Below, piece after piece: positions 1 to 7,841 of a stretch of DNA of 64,000 nt. The position numbers were made by a program, and so were the translations under genes. Position 1 is the stretch's first letter. Every line of letters starts with the position of its first letter. The notes under the pieces are model-generated. The model was not told the DNA's origin. It ran no database searches and worked only from the letters and a program-made list of their open reading frames with translations. This stretch comes from an uncultured Chloroflexota bacterium (lineage in GTDB: Bacteria > Chloroflexota > Chloroflexia > Thermomicrobiales > UBA6265), in the NCBI GenBank assembly GCA_937901745.1, contig CALGSZ010000130.1:1-64000 (forward strand), written 5' to 3'.

Positions 1-22
1 TTGCGTGGGTCTCTTGGACAGG

Positions 23-96
23 TAGCGCATAGGGGATTCGAACCCCTGATCTCCGCCTTGAGAGGGCGGTGTCCTAGGCCACTAGACGAATGCGCC
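23..96 (-). tRNA. tRNA-Glu (anticodon CTC)
   Basis: A complete cloverleaf can be read on the minus strand. The acceptor arms GGCGCAT (90-96) and ATGCGCT (24-30) pair, with one G-U pair at the end, and the discriminator base is A at 23. The T arm is GGGG-TTCGAAT-CCCC. The anticodon stem CCGCC/GGCGG encloses loop CTCTCAA, which puts anticodon CTC at 60-62, decoding Glu codon GAG. The 3' CCA is not fully encoded. The gene lies 185 bp from the next one and points away from it. Confidence 0.93.
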
Positions 97-281
97 ACGC
101 CCCTCTGTTGTTGTCGGAGATGAGTCTACCATGCCTTCGCCAAAGCGTCAACGTTTTGGCCGCCATTTGGGTGTAAGTGCAGCAATACCCTCCCCGGGGA
201 TCGCCCTTGCCGCTCGCTCCCACGTCGGCGAAGATTCCCGCGCGACTGCGTGGCTACCTGCCCAGGCAAGGATCGCTCGGC

Positions 282-1142
282 ATGGTCTCGACTCCACCCG
301 TCAGCGGGGAAAAGCTCATCATCTCGGCGGCGCTCACCGGCTCCTGGCCGACCAAGGCGCAGAACCCCGCCGTCCCGATCACCGTCGAGGAGATCGCTCA
401 GTCCGCCATCGAATGCTGGGAAGCTGGCGCGGCGATCGTCCATATCCACGTCCGCGACGATGACGGCGTCGTCACCTGCGATCCGCGACGCTACGCGGCC
501 GTCCGCGAGCTGATCCGCGCCCGCGGCTGCGACGTCATCATCAACATGAGCACCGGCGGCGGCGCCGGCCGCGTGACCGACGAGGAGCGCATGGCGCCGG
601 TCGCGCTCGCGCCGGAGATCGCGTCATTCGACTGCGGCTCGCTCAACTTCGGCCAGGGTGTCTTCATCAACTCACCCGCGTTCCTGGACGAGCTCGCCGC
701 ACGGATGCGCGCCCACAACGTCATGCCCGAGATCGAATGCTTCGAGGCCGGGCATGTCGTCACCGCGCTCCGCTTGATCGAAGAGGGCAAGCTGCAGCCG
801 CCCTACTGGTTCCAGTTCGTCCTCGGTGTGCGCGGCGGCGCGCCGGGCACCGTCAAGCAGCTCGTCCACATGGTCGAGATGCTGCCGCCCGGCTCGCTCT
901 GGTCGGTCTGCGGGATCGGCCGTGCCCAGCTCCCGCTCGGCATGGCCGCGATGGCAATGGGCGGGCACGTCCGGACCGGGCTGGAGGACAACCTCTACTA
1001 TCACAAGGGGCAGCTCGCCGAGAGTAACGCCCAGCTCGTCAGCCGGCTCGTCCGCATCGCCGGGGAGCTCGGCCGGCCCGTCGCCAGGCCGAACGAGGCA
1101 CGGGAGATACTCGGCCTGCCGCCCTTCAATCCGAACCGCTGA
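282..1142 (+). CDS. Beta-keto acid cleavage enzyme (BKACE / DUF849 family)
   Basis: This 286-residue cytosolic protein belongs to the BKACE family, Zn-dependent TIM-barrel enzymes that split a beta-keto acid with acetyl-CoA into acetoacetate and a new CoA ester; the founding member is 3-keto-5-aminohexanoate cleavage enzyme of lysine fermentation. Visible hallmarks are the metal-binding HIH at residues 54-56 followed by VRD, the segment INMSTGGGAG, PEIECFEAGH in mid-protein, and a C-terminal GGHVRTGLEDN. The reading frame is open further upstream to 177, but the ATG at 282 has an AAGG about 10 nt ahead and fits the family N-terminus. The natural substrate cannot be told from sequence. The next genes run in the same direction but with gaps of 30-80 bp, so a loose operon is possible. 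Confidence 0.9.
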   Translation: MVSTPPVSGEKLIISAALTGSWPTKAQNPAVPITVEEIAQSAIECWEAGAAIVHIHVRDDDGVVTCDPRRYAAVRELIRARGCDVIINMSTGGGAGRVTDEERMAPVALAPEIASFDCGSLNFGQGVFINSPAFLDELAARMRAHNVMPEIECFEAGHVVTALRLIEEGKLQPPYWFQFVLGVRGGAPGTVKQLVHMVEMLPPGSLWSVCGIGRAQLPLGMAAMAMGGHVRTGLEDNLYYHKGQLAESNAQLVSRLVRIAGELGRPVARPNEAREILGLPPFNPNR

Positions 1143-1220
1143 TGCGTCTCCGCGTCGCCGATTTACCATCCGCACGCGCGTGGCCGCGCACCGATACACG
1201 TCCATCGGAGTCAACGTTGC

Positions 1221-1862
1221 ATGCCGAGAAAGCTCCCTGATCCGCCGGCGCAAACGCTCCTCTGGCGGCGCTTGGACCAGCCAGGTTTGGAGCGCGCCTC
1301 CCTCGTCCGCACGCCGGACGGCGACTGGCGCTTCTCCGGCACGGTGCTGACCGTCGAGAACGGCGCGCCGCTCGAGCTGCGCTACGTGCTGCTCTGCGAC
1401 AAGGCCTGGGCAACCCGGTACGCCTCGGTCGAGACGCGCGGGCAGCTGGACGGCCCCCGCTACCTGCAACTCCTCGCCATGGACGACGGCTCTTGGCAGT
1501 TCCGAACCGCGCCGAGCCGGGAGGCAGCGATTGATCTGCCGTTCCAGGACTTGCCCCTGCCAGACGACTGCGCCGACGTCGACTTCGAGTTCAGCCCGCT
1601 GACGAACATCTTACCGCTCCGGCGTCTTCGCCTCCGCCCCGGGCAGGCGGCGGATGTCGTGACGCTCTGGGTCCGAGTCCCGGACTTGCGAATCGAAACG
1701 CTCGAGCAGCGCTATCACCTCCGCGCCGCCGGGCAGGTTCAGTACGAGGCAGCGGGCGAGTTCCAAGCGGCGATCACAATTGACCGATTCGGCTTTGTCA
1801 TTCGCTACGATGATCTCTGGGAAAGAATCGCGGAGACTGTGATCGAGCGCTCCACGGGCTAA
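1221..1862 (+). CDS. Putative glycolipid-binding family protein (DUF1089)
   Basis: A 213-residue soluble protein resembling the putative glycolipid-binding family PF06475. Family-like features are the N-terminal WRRLDQPGLE segment, a central LTNILPLRRLRL block (about residues 130-140), a WVRVPDL segment and a C-terminal FGFVIRYDDLW, all consistent with the antiparallel beta-sheet barrel known for this fold. No signal peptide or membrane segment is seen. A GGAG lies 10 nt before the ATG. The biological ligand is unknown for the family, and the neighbours (BKACE and an amidase) give no firm clue. Confidence 0.7.
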   Translation: MPRKLPDPPAQTLLWRRLDQPGLERASLVRTPDGDWRFSGTVLTVENGAPLELRYVLLCDKAWATRYASVETRGQLDGPRYLQLLAMDDGSWQFRTAPSREAAIDLPFQDLPLPDDCADVDFEFSPLTNILPLRRLRLRPGQAADVVTLWVRVPDLRIETLEQRYHLRAAGQVQYEAAGEFQAAITIDRFGFVIRYDDLWERIAETVIERSTG

Positions 1863-1897
1863 GTGCTCGCCGTAGCCGATTACAGGAGGAGGTGCAC

Positions 1898-2830
1898 GTG
1901 AGCGGAACTATCCGGGAGATCCGCCAGCCAAACGACGCATACCACTATGTCTTCGGCCCGTACGCAGAGCCGATCGCGCGCGTCTCACCCGGTGAGACGG
2001 TCGCCATCTATACGATCGATGCCTTCGGCGACAAGCTCACCAGCGAGGATCAGCGCGTCTCGGACGTCCTCGGCCCGTATCTCAACCCGCAGACGGGGCC
2101 GATCTACGTCGAGACGGCCGAGCCTGGCGACACGCTCGTCGTCCGCATCGAGGCGATCGAGCCTACGCGCGATTGGGCCGTGTCCTGCTTCGTCCCCTAC
2201 TTCGGCGGCCTGACATCCACGCGCTGGACACCGACGCTGCAACCGCCGCTCGAAGAGCGGGTTTATGTCTACCGCCGCACCGCTTCCGGCGGTTTCGCCT
2301 GGCGCGATAAGTGGGAGATTCCCTGGGCGCCCTTCTATGGGACGATCGGGACCGCTCCCCACATCGAAGCGATCTCTTCGCTCTCCCCCGGCGATCACGG
2401 CGGGAACATGGACGTGCCGGACGTCACCGTCGGCAACACGATCTATCTCCCGGTCCACCACCCCGGCGCGCTCTTCTACGTTGGCGACGCGCACGCCGCC
2501 CAGGGACAGGGCGAGCTGTGCGGTGTCGCGTTGGAAATTGCGGCGCGGGGAGTCTTCACCTTCGATGTGATCAAGGGCAAGCCGACCACCTGGCCGCGCA
2601 TCGAGTCGCCCACGGAGATCATGTCCGTCGGCAGCGCCCGCCCGATGGAGGACGCCGCGCGCATCGCCTACGCGGACCTGATCGACTGGATGGCCACCGA
2701 TTACGGCTTCGACCGGCTGGACGCCTACCAGCTGCTCTCGCAGGCGGGAAGCCTCTACGTCGGGAACATGGTCGACACAACCTACTCGCTCGTCGCGAAG
2801 TGCCCGAAGCGCTATCTGGGCGGCAAATAG
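1898..2830 (+). CDS. Acetamidase/formamidase family protein
   Basis: This 310-residue protein belongs to the FmdA/AmdA family, which hydrolyses short amides such as formamide or acetamide to the acid and ammonia. Typical segments are PGETVAIYTIDAFGDK near the N-terminus, GPIYVETAEPGD, the HIEAISSLSPGDHGGNMD region with the conserved GDHGGNMD core (about residues 155-175), and a glycine-rich end GNMVDTTYS. A strong AGGAGGAGG (1884-1892) precedes the GTG at 1898 by about 6-8 nt; an in-frame GTG at 1892 lies inside that motif and is less likely. A second, divergent member of the family is at 57683-58600. The exact amide substrate is not determinable. Confidence 0.87.
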   Translation: MSGTIREIRQPNDAYHYVFGPYAEPIARVSPGETVAIYTIDAFGDKLTSEDQRVSDVLGPYLNPQTGPIYVETAEPGDTLVVRIEAIEPTRDWAVSCFVPYFGGLTSTRWTPTLQPPLEERVYVYRRTASGGFAWRDKWEIPWAPFYGTIGTAPHIEAISSLSPGDHGGNMDVPDVTVGNTIYLPVHHPGALFYVGDAHAAQGQGELCGVALEIAARGVFTFDVIKGKPTTWPRIESPTEIMSVGSARPMEDAARIAYADLIDWMATDYGFDRLDAYQLLSQAGSLYVGNMVDTTYSLVAKCPKRYLGGK

Positions 2831-2842
2831 ACGATCAGGCGC

Positions 2843-2857
2843 GAACGCCCGGCGTTC
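2843..2857. terminator. Small hairpin between convergent genes
   Basis: GAACGC (2843-2848) and GCGTTC (2852-2857) form a six-pair hairpin with a 3-nt loop in the 39-bp gap between the convergent amidase and folK genes. There is no T-run, so it is at best a weak terminator. Confidence 0.3.
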
Positions 2858-2869
2858 AGCGGGAGACGG

Positions 2870-3367
2870 TTACTCCGCGTCGATCCGATCGGGGATTGGC
2901 TGGACGTCGGGCGTCGGGCCGAGCGCACGGAGCAGATCGGCGACCGACGCGCCAAGCCGGGGATGGACGAGTTCCGGATCGATATCAGCCAGCGGGACGA
3001 GGACGAAGCCCCGCTCGTGCATCCGAGGATGCGGCACCGTCAAATCCGGCGTGTCAATGATCTGGCCGTCGTAGAGCAGGACGTCGAGATCGAGCGTGCG
3101 CGGCGCGTTCTGAAAGGTGCGCACCCGTCCGCCCCGGCGCTCGATCTCCATCAGCTGATTCAGCAAATCGCGAGGCGATAGCTCCGTGCGCAGCCGAAGC
3201 ACCGCGTTGAGGAACGACGGCTGATCGAGGTAGCCGACCGGGGCGGTTTCGTAGACCGACGAGACCGCCTCGACCTCTCCAAGCTCCCCCAGCGCCGTCA
3301 CGGCGTCGCGGAGGTGCTGAAGCCGGTCGCCGAGGTTCGAGCCGAGCGCGATGTAGGCGATTGCCAT
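2870..3367 (-). CDS. folK: 2-amino-4-hydroxy-6-hydroxymethyldihydropteridine diphosphokinase
   Basis: HPPK transfers pyrophosphate from ATP to 6-hydroxymethyl-7,8-dihydropterin in tetrahydrofolate synthesis. The 165-residue length is normal. The N-terminus carries ALGSNLGDR, the middle has the pterin/ATP-site block APRTLDLDVLLYDG (about residues 88-101), and HPRMHERGFVLVPLADI follows. It is the last of four consecutive leftward folate genes; folP ends only 17 bp upstream, so cotranscription is very likely. Confidence 0.96.
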   Translation of the reverse strand: MAIAYIALGSNLGDRLQHLRDAVTALGELGEVEAVSSVYETAPVGYLDQPSFLNAVLRLRTELSPRDLLNQLMEIERRGGRVRTFQNAPRTLDLDVLLYDGQIIDTPDLTVPHPRMHERGFVLVPLADIDPELVHPRLGASVADLLRALGPTPDVQPIPDRIDAE

Positions 3368-3384
3368 TGCCTACCCACAATCAA

Positions 3385-4248
3385 CTAGAGCGGCGGCGCG
3401 CCCGGCCAAGACTTGGCGACCGCCGGCGCCCCACGCACGACCGCGTCCGCCATCTGCGCGGCACGCAGGTTCTCGACCACATCGTGAACGCGGACGATAT
3501 CGGCGCCGTTCGCGACGGCGAGCGTTGTCGTTGCGAGTGTCCCCTCGAGCCGGTCGCGCTCACCCAGGCCAAGCACCCGGCCGATGGTGCTCTTCCGCGA
3601 GAACCCGACGAGGATCGGCCGGCCGAGCGTGCGCAGCTCGTCGAGCCGGCGCAGCAACTCCAGATTCTGTCGCCAATCCTTGCCGAACCCGAAGCCCGGA
3701 TCAATGATCAGATGGTCCCAGGGGATTCCGGCTGCCAGCGCCCGGTCGAGCCGGCGCGACAGCTCGCGCAGCACGCTGGCGACCAGGTCCACGCCCGGCT
3801 CCGGCGGCACGTCGTGCATCAGGATCGCCGGGACGCCATGCGCTGCGGCGACGCTCGCCAGCTCCGGATCGCGCACGAATCCCCGGATGTCGTTGATCAG
3901 ATTCGCGCCGGCCCGCAGCGCCGCGTCGGCGACAACCGCCTTGTTCGTATCCACCGAGATCGGCAGGCTGACCCGCTCCCGGACCGCCGTCAGCACCGGC
4001 AGCAAGCGCTCCAGCTCTTCCTCGGCCGTGACCGGCGTGTGTCCCGGCCGCGTCGACTCCGCGCCGATATCAATGATGTCCGCGCCCGCTTCCTGGGCAG
4101 CAGCGGCGTACCGGGCGGCAGCTTCCGGATCTCCAGCCACGCCATCGCCGCTGAACGAGTCGGGCGTCGCGTTGACGATCGCCATCACGAACGTCTTGCC
4201 GCCCCACTCCAGCCGCCACTCGCCCCAAACAGTTGGCGCCAAGGTCAT
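3385..4248 (-). CDS. folP: Dihydropteroate synthase
   Basis: DHPS condenses the pyrophosphorylated pterin made by FolK with p-aminobenzoate. The 287-residue protein shows the family signatures in order: IVNATPDSFSGDG (about 25-37), IDIGAESTRPG (about 60-70), NDIRGF, the pterin-site IIDPGFGFGK, and the sulfonamide-region GFSRKSTIGRVLG. Its ATG (4246-4248) overlaps the folE stop as ATGA, so translation is probably coupled. Confidence 0.97.
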   Translation of the reverse strand: MTLAPTVWGEWRLEWGGKTFVMAIVNATPDSFSGDGVAGDPEAAARYAAAAQEAGADIIDIGAESTRPGHTPVTAEEELERLLPVLTAVRERVSLPISVDTNKAVVADAALRAGANLINDIRGFVRDPELASVAAAHGVPAILMHDVPPEPGVDLVASVLRELSRRLDRALAAGIPWDHLIIDPGFGFGKDWRQNLELLRRLDELRTLGRPILVGFSRKSTIGRVLGLGERDRLEGTLATTTLAVANGADIVRVHDVVENLRAAQMADAVVRGAPAVAKSWPGAPPL

Positions 4249-4874
4249 TCGCGGTCTCCCCGGACAAACGCCATGAACTCCGCCCGCGTCTCCGGCCGTC
4301 GCCGGAAGCCGCCGCGCATGGCCGAGGTGATCATCGTCGCGCCAGCTTTCTTGATCCCACGGATCGTCATACAGGTATGCACCGCCTCGATCACGACGCC
4401 GCAGCCATCCGGTCGCAGCTCCTCCATGATCGCGTCGGCGATTTCACTCGTAAGCCGCTCCTGGACCTGCGGTCGCCGGGCGTAACCTTCCACCAGCCGG
4501 GCGAGCTTACTCAGCCCGACGACCCGCCCCTGCGGGATATAGCCGATGTGCGCCTTACCGATGAATGGCAGGAGGTGATGCTCGCAGACGGACGCGAACG
4601 GGATATCGCGGAGCATCACCATCTCTGAGTGCCGCTCGTCAAAGGTGACGGCGAGATGGCGACGCGGATCCTCGCGCATCCCGGCGAAAAGCTCGGCGTA
4701 GCTCCGCGCGACGCGCTCCGGCGTGCGCAGCAATCCCTCGCGGTTCGGGTCTTCGCCGATCGCTAGCAGAATCTCCCGCACCGCCCGCTCGATCCGCGCG
4801 AGGTCAATCCCCGGAATCTCAAGCTCGATGGTGTCGTCCGCGTCCGGCTCGTGCCACGTCTCGCCAGCCGTCAT
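4245..4874 (-). CDS. folE: GTP cyclohydrolase I (FolE type)
   Basis: The enzyme converts GTP to 7,8-dihydroneopterin triphosphate, the first committed step of folate synthesis. The 209-residue protein has the REGLLRTPERVARSYAELF segment, the zinc ligands in CEHHLLPF (about residues 105-112) and the later Cys in VHTCMTIRG, plus the conserved GLSKLARLVE and QERLTSEIADAI. Presence of all zinc ligands argues for the classical Zn-dependent type rather than the FolE2 type. It lies 32 bp after folB and overlaps folP by 4 bp. Confidence 0.97.
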   Translation of the reverse strand: MTAGETWHEPDADDTIELEIPGIDLARIERAVREILLAIGEDPNREGLLRTPERVARSYAELFAGMREDPRRHLAVTFDERHSEMVMLRDIPFASVCEHHLLPFIGKAHIGYIPQGRVVGLSKLARLVEGYARRPQVQERLTSEIADAIMEELRPDGCGVVIEAVHTCMTIRGIKKAGATMITSAMRGGFRRRPETRAEFMAFVRGDRE

Positions 4875-4906
4875 CAGTCCTCGTCGTTTCGGTCGCAGCC
4901 CTGGTC

Positions 4907-5281
4907 TTAGCTCGCATCGCGCCGGCGGCGCACGGTCACGCCGGCGGCATCGAACACCGCCCCGCGCACCGGCGCCTCCGGCTTGCGCACCGTGACAACG
5001 GCCGATTCCACTCGCGGGAACTCCGCGAGCACCCGGTCAGCGATGGCTTCAGCGACGCTCTCGATCAGGTTCTTCGGCGGCCCTTCGACGATCTCCTTGA
5101 TCACGCGGTAGAGCGCCGAGTAGCTGACCGTCGCCTCCAGCCGGTCGGATTGTCCCGCCTCGGACAGGTCGCATGCCACCCGGAGGTCAACGATGAATCG
5201 CTGACCGAGCTTCTGCTCCTCGGCGTGGACGCCGTGGAAGCCGTAGAGCCGGACGCCTTCGAGAAAGATCTCGTCAGTCAA
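4907..5281 (-). CDS. folB: Dihydroneopterin aldolase
   Basis: DHNA cleaves 7,8-dihydroneopterin to 6-hydroxymethyldihydropterin and glycolaldehyde, feeding FolK. The 124 residues show the standard FLEGVRLYGFHGVHAEEQ opening with the catalytic Glu, SYSALYRVIKEIVEG in the middle and PKNLIESVAEAIAD. The most plausible start is a TTG at 5279-5281 that lies inside the end of the preceding amidohydrolase gene (8-nt overlap), tying folate synthesis to the catabolic array upstream. No phosphatase for dihydroneopterin triphosphate is present nearby. Confidence 0.95.
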   Translation of the reverse strand: MTDEIFLEGVRLYGFHGVHAEEQKLGQRFIVDLRVACDLSEAGQSDRLEATVSYSALYRVIKEIVEGPPKNLIESVAEAIADRVLAEFPRVESAVVTVRKPEAPVRGAVFDAAGVTVRRRRDAS

Positions 5282-6452
5282 GACCGTACAACCGGCGGGA
5301 ATTCCCCGCGAGGATCAGCTCAGCGGCCTCCTGCGCATCCGCTGGTGTCAACATCCGCTCCGCAACCAAATCTTCCAGCGCGGCCTTGACCGCTTCCTTG
5401 CCGAGACGGGCGCTGGTGTAGTTGATCTCCGGGAGCGTGTAGCCGTCCGAGCCGTAGCAGACCTTGTTGACCGGCGCCATCGCTAGGACATCCCGCACGA
5501 TCTGGCGCGCCGCGTGCGCCGCGAACGGAATCCCCTCGCTGAGATCGAGGTAGACGCGCGGCAGGACGTTCGCCATGTACGCCGCTTCGCGGTGATATGG
5601 GAACCCGGTGTGAACCAGCAGGACGCGGCAGGAGCGATAGACCGGGAACCGCAGCAGGTCCATGAGGTACGCCGGGCGAGCCAGGACCAGGTTGACCTCG
5701 AAGTCGCCCATGCCGGTGTGAATTTGCATCGGCACGTCGTGGTCCATGCAAAGCTCCAGCGCCCGGCAGAGGAGATGGTCGCGGAGCTTCTTCATGCTCC
5801 CGCCGCCAAGGCCGCGCCGGATCGCGTCGAGCGCTTGGAGCCCCTGATCCGGCGTCCGCGAGAGCGGCGAGACGTCGAGCCCGGTCCGGTAGGCAATGAT
5901 AGACTTGACACCCTTGAAGCCACGCTTCGTCAGCGCGTCGGAAATGGTGTCGTCGTAGCGCTGCCGGAACTCCGACCAGCCGATGTCCTCCTTCAGGAGG
6001 TCAGCGATCAGCGGCTCGATACGGAAGACCGGGACGACCTCGACCGGCAGCTCGCTCTTCACCTGGTCGACATCGAGCATCGGCAGCGGAATGCCGAAGT
6101 CGAAGATCAGTGTCTCCAGGCGGACCGAGCCGTAGAGCCGCGCGACGTAGCGGCTGTAATCCTCGGCCACGGCCGCGTTGCGCGCGGCGATGACGGTCTC
6201 CACGTCCGGCTCGACACCGAAGAAGTCGGCCAGGTCGAGGATCATCCGCTTGAAATAGAGGGTGTGGCGCTTGATCGCCTGCAGCTCATCGCGCAGGTCG
6301 TCCGACCACTCGACGCCCCCCTCCTCCATGTACTTTCGCGATCCGCCGCCGAACGCGGTCAGATCGGTGAACTCCTCCGCGCTCACCGATCCCCGGTTCA
6401 GAAACGGATGGCAGTGCACATCAACGACTGGCAGGTGCTCGACCTCGACCAT
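5274..6452 (-). CDS. Amidohydrolase family protein, FluG N-domain type
   Basis: A 392-residue metal-dependent hydrolase of the amidohydrolase-2 family (PF04909). The metal-site HxH motif is near the N-terminus (VVDVHCHPF), further histidines occur in MQIHTGMGD and LLVHTGFPYH, and the terminal Asp is in YGSDGYTLPE (about residue 345). The same kind of domain is fused to a glutamine-synthetase domain in fungal FluG; here the two sit as neighbours, 33 bp apart. That pairing and the upstream aminotransferase and M20 hydrolase suggest a role in cleaving an amide or decarboxylating an intermediate of amine breakdown. The substrate is inferred only. Confidence 0.8.
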   Translation of the reverse strand: MVEVEHLPVVDVHCHPFLNRGSVSAEEFTDLTAFGGGSRKYMEEGGVEWSDDLRDELQAIKRHTLYFKRMILDLADFFGVEPDVETVIAARNAAVAEDYSRYVARLYGSVRLETLIFDFGIPLPMLDVDQVKSELPVEVVPVFRIEPLIADLLKEDIGWSEFRQRYDDTISDALTKRGFKGVKSIIAYRTGLDVSPLSRTPDQGLQALDAIRRGLGGGSMKKLRDHLLCRALELCMDHDVPMQIHTGMGDFEVNLVLARPAYLMDLLRFPVYRSCRVLLVHTGFPYHREAAYMANVLPRVYLDLSEGIPFAAHAARQIVRDVLAMAPVNKVCYGSDGYTLPEINYTSARLGKEAVKAALEDLVAERMLTPADAQEAAELILAGNSRRLYGLD

Positions 6453-6485
6453 GCCCCCTCCACGGCGGCCCGCGCCGCTCCGGTG

Positions 6486-7841
6486 CTAGACAACGTCCAG
6501 ATAGGTAGCCCGTTCCCAGGGATGAACTTCCAGATCGTACATCGCCAGCTCGTGCCGCTTGACGGAGAGGAAGTGCGGCAGCGCGACATCCCCGATCGCG
6601 CTCGCCACGACCTCGTCCGCTTCCAGCGCGGCCAGCGCCTCCGGCAGGTTCCGCGGCAGGAATTTCAGTCCGTGCCGGTCGGCCTCTTCCTGCGAGATAT
6701 GCCCGATGTCTCCCTGGAATGGCTCGCCGGGATCGATCCGGTTGCGAATGCCATCCAGCCCGGCCGCCAACAGGCCCGTAAGGAAGAGCGCCGGGTTGCA
6801 GCTATTGTCGCCAGAGCGGTACTCGATTCGGCGGCGCTTGCCGACACCCGGAACCCGGATCACGCCCGACCGGTTGCCGTAGCCCCAGTAGGCGTGCGAC
6901 GGCGCCCAGGAACCGGGCAGCAGCCGCTTGTAGCTATTGACGGTCGGCGAGCCGAGCGCCGTCAGCGCCGGCGCGTGCTTGAGCAATCCGCCGACGAACC
7001 ACAGCCCGATTTCCGAGAGCGAGGTCTCGTCGGAGTCCGACGCCGTCAGATCGACCTCGCCTGCCGCGTCCCAAATGCTGATGTGGACGTGGAGGCTGGA
7101 GCCCGCCCAGTGCGGGTAGATCTTCGGCATGAAGGTGGCGATGTAGCCGTAATCGCGCGCGACATCGCGGACGACTTCCTTCAGCGACCAGTAGTCGTCC
7201 ACCGCTTCGATCGGCGAGCCGTGGCGGACAGTCAGCTCGTACTGGCCGGGGCCGTACTCCTTGCCGAGCTGCGCCACGATCACGCCCATCGCCCGCAGCT
7301 CGTCAATGACGCGGGTCACGAAGCCATTCGCTTCCTGCAACCCGGCCGAGGTGAACATCCGCGTCTGGTTGATCGGCTCGTACTCGCCGTCTTCCCGCCG
7401 GTTCAGCAGATAGAACTCCGGCTCCAGTGCGCACTGGACGGAGTAGCCCTCGCGGCGCAGCTCCTCCATCACGGCCTCGAGCCGCGTCCGGGGATCGCCC
7501 TGCCACACGCTGCCGTCCGTCTGCCGCATCCAGGCGTGCGTCCGCGCCGTCTTTGGATATCGCGGCAACACCGCGTAGGAGCGCGGGTCGGGAACGGCCA
7601 TGAAATCGCCGGAGTCAGCCAGCCACGTCGCCGTCGGCGGCTGGTGATCGAGGATGTCCATGTCGAGATTCGCCATCGCGAAAACGACGCCCTCGCGGAC
7701 GACGCTGCGGAACCCTTCCGGCGGAATCGTCTTCGCGCACGGCCGGCCGCTGTAATCGTGGTAGATCACCCAGAGATGCTCGATCCCGTCCTGCTCCAGC
7801 CGGCGGAGGAGAGAATCGGCGTCACGCAACCCGCTATCCAT
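6486..7841 (-). CDS. Glutamine synthetase-like gamma-glutamyl ligase (GS family I)
   Basis: A 451-residue member of the GlnA/PuuA ligase superfamily. Visible active-site blocks are CALEPEFYLL (metal-binding Glu), GPGQYELTVRHG, SSLHVHISIWD (the usual GxxxHxH catalytic block), NSYKRLLPGSWAPSHAYWGY with the ATP/Glu-binding Arg region, and RRIEYRSGDNSCNPAL. It is slightly shorter than housekeeping GlnA (about 470). Its position between an M20 hydrolase and a FluG-type amidohydrolase argues for a catabolic ligase that glutamylates an amine (as PuuA does) rather than the main ammonia-assimilating enzyme; this is inference. The start codon overlaps the M20 stop by 8 nt. Confidence 0.85.
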   Translation of the reverse strand: MDSGLRDADSLLRRLEQDGIEHLWVIYHDYSGRPCAKTIPPEGFRSVVREGVVFAMANLDMDILDHQPPTATWLADSGDFMAVPDPRSYAVLPRYPKTARTHAWMRQTDGSVWQGDPRTRLEAVMEELRREGYSVQCALEPEFYLLNRREDGEYEPINQTRMFTSAGLQEANGFVTRVIDELRAMGVIVAQLGKEYGPGQYELTVRHGSPIEAVDDYWSLKEVVRDVARDYGYIATFMPKIYPHWAGSSLHVHISIWDAAGEVDLTASDSDETSLSEIGLWFVGGLLKHAPALTALGSPTVNSYKRLLPGSWAPSHAYWGYGNRSGVIRVPGVGKRRRIEYRSGDNSCNPALFLTGLLAAGLDGIRNRIDPGEPFQGDIGHISQEEADRHGLKFLPRNLPEALAALEADEVVASAIGDVALPHFLSVKRHELAMYDLEVHPWERATYLDVV

